A stretch of DNA of 61,907 bases, from positions 645 through 62,551 of the forward strand of contig CAJOJD010000002.1 of assembly GCA_905234745.1 (NCBI GenBank), given 5' to 3'. The notes under the pieces were generated by a model. It searched no databases and was not told the DNA's origin. It saw only the letters and a program-made list of their open reading frames with translations. Both the position numbers and the translations under genes were made by a program. Position 1 is the first letter of the stretch, and each line of letters begins with the position of its first letter. The DNA is from an uncultured Bacteroidaceae bacterium (lineage in GTDB: Bacteria > Bacteroidota > Bacteroidia > Bacteroidales > Bacteroidaceae). Below are positions 59,925 through 61,907 of this stretch, one piece after another.

Positions 59925-61648
59925 ATACCCGGGCTTGGGGCAGTAAGCGAACTGGACAGTACAATCTGCCCCGATGAGGTATGCTTGCAGGCGTTTGTCA
60001 GCAGATTGATAAGGATCTGCTGGACACGCTGCGGATCTGTACGGAAAGTAAAAGGCTCTTCCGATTCAGGCTCATATAACATCCGTACTCCCGGATGCAG
60101 CCGGTGCTCAGAACTTGTTATAGCTGCCTTGCACATATAATGAACCTCACCCTCATCGTATGTAATCTTATACTGGCCGTTATCCATATCGGTAGTATTC
60201 AGTATATCCTCAAGCAGCATTATCAGAATCTTGGTATTGTTCATGATATGGTTTGAGAATTCCTGTTTTTCCTCCGGTGAAAGCGCATCATCAGGAAGTG
60301 ACAGCAACTGCGAGAAACCCACTATCGCGTTGAGCGGAGTGCGCACCTCGTGACTCATGTTCTGCACAAAACGGGTCTTGGCGGCGTTGGCAATTTCAGC
60401 TTTGCGATTGGCGGCGGTCAGTTCGTTGATCATTTTCTGGTCACGTATCCTGCGGCGTCTCAGACCTATCACCTGACTGTATGATAATGCCAGAAGGCCA
60501 AGCAGCACAGCCGTCACAAGTATTGTAAGTATCAGCGTCGTCCGGTCCAGTTGCTGTGATTTTTTTTCCAAATCCGCTGTCAGCACCTTGTTGCCCATCT
60601 TTGCGTCAAATTCAGCCATATTAAGCTGGTTGGACCTGGCAAAATTAAGTTCCATCAGTTCCATCAGGCGCTTCTCCAGGCGGAAAGCGGCGTTTTCATA
60701 TCCGTAAAGTTCGGCAATATTGACAACAAACTTCATCTCACGTATTTTGGAAAGGGCTTCAATACGATCCAAATCCTTGTTGTTGATTGTACCATCTATA
60801 ATCTCATCAATGAGATGGAACATGTTCCTTGCTGTTACTGAAATCAGGCGCAACTGTCCATCGGCCAAACAACGGTCACGTAGTTCCGTGTACTTGCGTG
60901 TATCCTTATCCAGTGCCGCTATGACAGCCAGATAATAGTTACAGCGTAGAGTATCATTGTGGCTCATTGATACTTCATAAGCCTTGTCTATATATATCCT
61001 CATGGAATCACTCAAAACAGGATATGTATTGGCCAGGTCACAGTATGCATTGGTTAGCGACTGGCGTCTTACCGTAGGATCATCGGTCTCATTATAGACC
61101 CTGATGCCCTCCAGGATATATTTCTTGGCCGTTACGTAATCGTTCATGGCCGTATACAGCGAAACCATATATCGGGAGCTGTACCACATCCCGTAAGCAT
61201 CATTCTGCTCAATGGCGTATGCCTGCATCTCCTGCAGCAACTCAATAGAGGTGTTAGGCCTTCCATTGTTGTAATAAAAGTTTTGGGTCAGCTCGTAAGC
61301 GTAGTAGAAATACTGCCTGTAGCCGTATGAAAGAGCTATTGCCTTAAGTTCCTCAAAAGCCTTGAGAACCCGATCCTCATTACTGAACGGACCGCGGTTA
61401 AGATGCTTGAGCCGCTCCACATAAGATATCACCTGTGCCTTGTTGTCTCCCTTGACCAAAGCGGTCTGCAGCAACGAGTCATTCACAAGGTTGAACTCCT
61501 CGTCGGATACGCCCCCCGCCAGACTCTCAGCCTTCTGGAACAGCGCATAGCATTCATCGTCAATCCCATAAGGATTATTCTGGGCCGATGTCCTTATGGC
61601 CGATGAAAACGCCACAAGCAACAGGATTATTCTAAACAGTCCTTTCAT
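59921..61648 (-). pseudogene. Sensor histidine kinase with TPR-like periplasmic domain, N-terminal piece
   Basis: About 575 residues from ATG 61648: signal peptide (MKGLFRIILLLVAFSSAI), helical TPR-like sensor region (about 25-370), one membrane helix (TLILTILVTAVLLGLLALSY), HisKA with the phospho-acceptor in VQNMSHEVRTPLNAIVGFSQ, and the ATPase N box ILINLLTNACKHT. Near 59950-59965 the frame shifts: a 2-base insertion, GT, in ATTGTACTG would explain it, and the domain is finished by the fragment at 59667-59924. No response regulator is in the window. Confidence 0.87.
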
Positions 61649-61664
61649 AATGCCGTAAAAATAC

Positions 61665-61703
61665 AAAAAATGACACAAAAGGAACAGTTCCTTCTGTGTC
61701 ATT
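61665..61703 (-). terminator. Terminator after cysK
   Basis: TGACACAAAAGGAAC (61671-61685) and GTTCCTTCTGTGTCA (61687-61701) form a near-perfect 15-bp stem. On the minus strand it is followed by a T-run, giving an intrinsic terminator for cysK just before the kinase gene. Confidence 0.75.
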
Positions 61704-61725
61704 TATTTTAAATGCGCTTTTTTGT

Positions 61726-61907
61726 TTATTCAGCCGAGAAAAGTGCAGTTGAAAGGTAGCGTTCACCCGTATCAGGCAGCAGGACAAATACGTTCTTACC
61801 TGCAAACTCCGGACGTGAGGCAACTACGCTTGCTGCGTATGCTGCGGCTCCGCTTGAGATACCTACCAGCAGGCCCTCCTCCTTGGCCCTGGCGTTGGCG
61901 GCCAGGA
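61726..61907 (-). CDS. cysK: Cysteine synthase, C-terminal part (partial)
   Basis: The minus-strand frame is open from the window end to TAA 61726-61728, giving 60 residues. [20 protein letters not shown], where GISSGA binds the PLP phosphate region, and the end [19 protein letters not shown] are typical of O-acetylserine sulfhydrylase, which makes cysteine from O-acetylserine and sulfide. The start lies outside the window. Confidence 0.92.
   Translation of the reverse strand, partial: LAANARAKEEGLLVGISSGAAAYAASVVASRPEFAGKNVFVLLPDTGERYLSTALFSAE

Noticed and set aside
1-61907. tRNA, rRNA, insertion sequences, integrases or prophage genes
   Set aside because: I looked for transposase, integrase and phage protein motifs and for obvious tRNA-like segments and saw none; a covariance search for tRNA was not possible here.

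Overview
The window comes from a Bacteroidales chromosome, most likely Prevotellaceae or Bacteroidaceae. Evidence: promoters of the TTTG-N19-TAnnTTTG type in place of -35/-10 boxes; few Shine-Dalgarno sequences; surface lipoproteins with acidic residues after the lipobox cysteine; TonB-dependent uptake; M6 and GLUG secreted proteins with a shared C-terminal tail; and the typical thrA-apgM-thrC order. GC is roughly 50-55% by eye. Most operon genes overlap by ATGA or lie within a few bases of each other.

Layout. 1-9991: cobalamin biosynthesis, as a rightward run (cobM end, cbiJ/cbiD fusion, cobU, cobT, cobS, cobC) converging on a leftward run (cbiA, cob(I)alamin adenosyltransferase, cobQ, cobD, cbiB). 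10033-16032: a cobalamin riboswitch followed by B12 uptake genes (BtuH-like DUF4465 lipoprotein, BtuB receptor, BtuG-like propeller lipoprotein, BtuF). 16054-18475: an acyl-CoA-synthetase-like stub, a membrane LytTR regulator and an AraC regulator. 18651-23632: TolC/HlyD/two ABC-2 permeases. 23800-27656: DUF3237 protein, FecCD permease, CE1-type esterase, metal-exporter-like membrane protein. 27814-34130: leu operon with an Ile-rich leader peptide, an attenuator and a LeuD/citrate-like synthase fusion. 34177-39196: a five-gene translationally coupled operon (M6 protease, HPrK-like kinase, S24/S26 peptidase, PqqD protein, ABC exporter) facing a 52-residue peptide gene that looks like a modified-peptide precursor. 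39224-42795: a large GLUG surface protein and a one-helix membrane protein. 43012-46147: AAA/DUF4143 ATPase, membrane AraC regulator, B12-dependent methionine synthase activation-domain protein. 46220-51166: thr operon. 51264-54048: radA, pnuC, DUF2461. 54327-61907: FAD dehydrogenase, SDR, aldehyde dehydrogenase, Mrp, a sensor kinase and the end of cysK.

Themes. B12 recurs: synthesis, riboswitch-controlled uptake, and a methionine synthase activation protein. Two families of dispersed palindromic elements are present. One has a 31-bp unit (five copies at three sites, two of them read in frame inside cbiA). The other is 142 bp (two copies, each between convergent genes). Several genes are broken by small indels (cobD, cbiA, apgM, a histidine kinase, probably the SDR 3' end). 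This is either local decay or assembly error, and reads would decide.

The best candidate for an undescribed system is the M6/HPrK/S26/PqqD/ABC operon with its facing small peptide.
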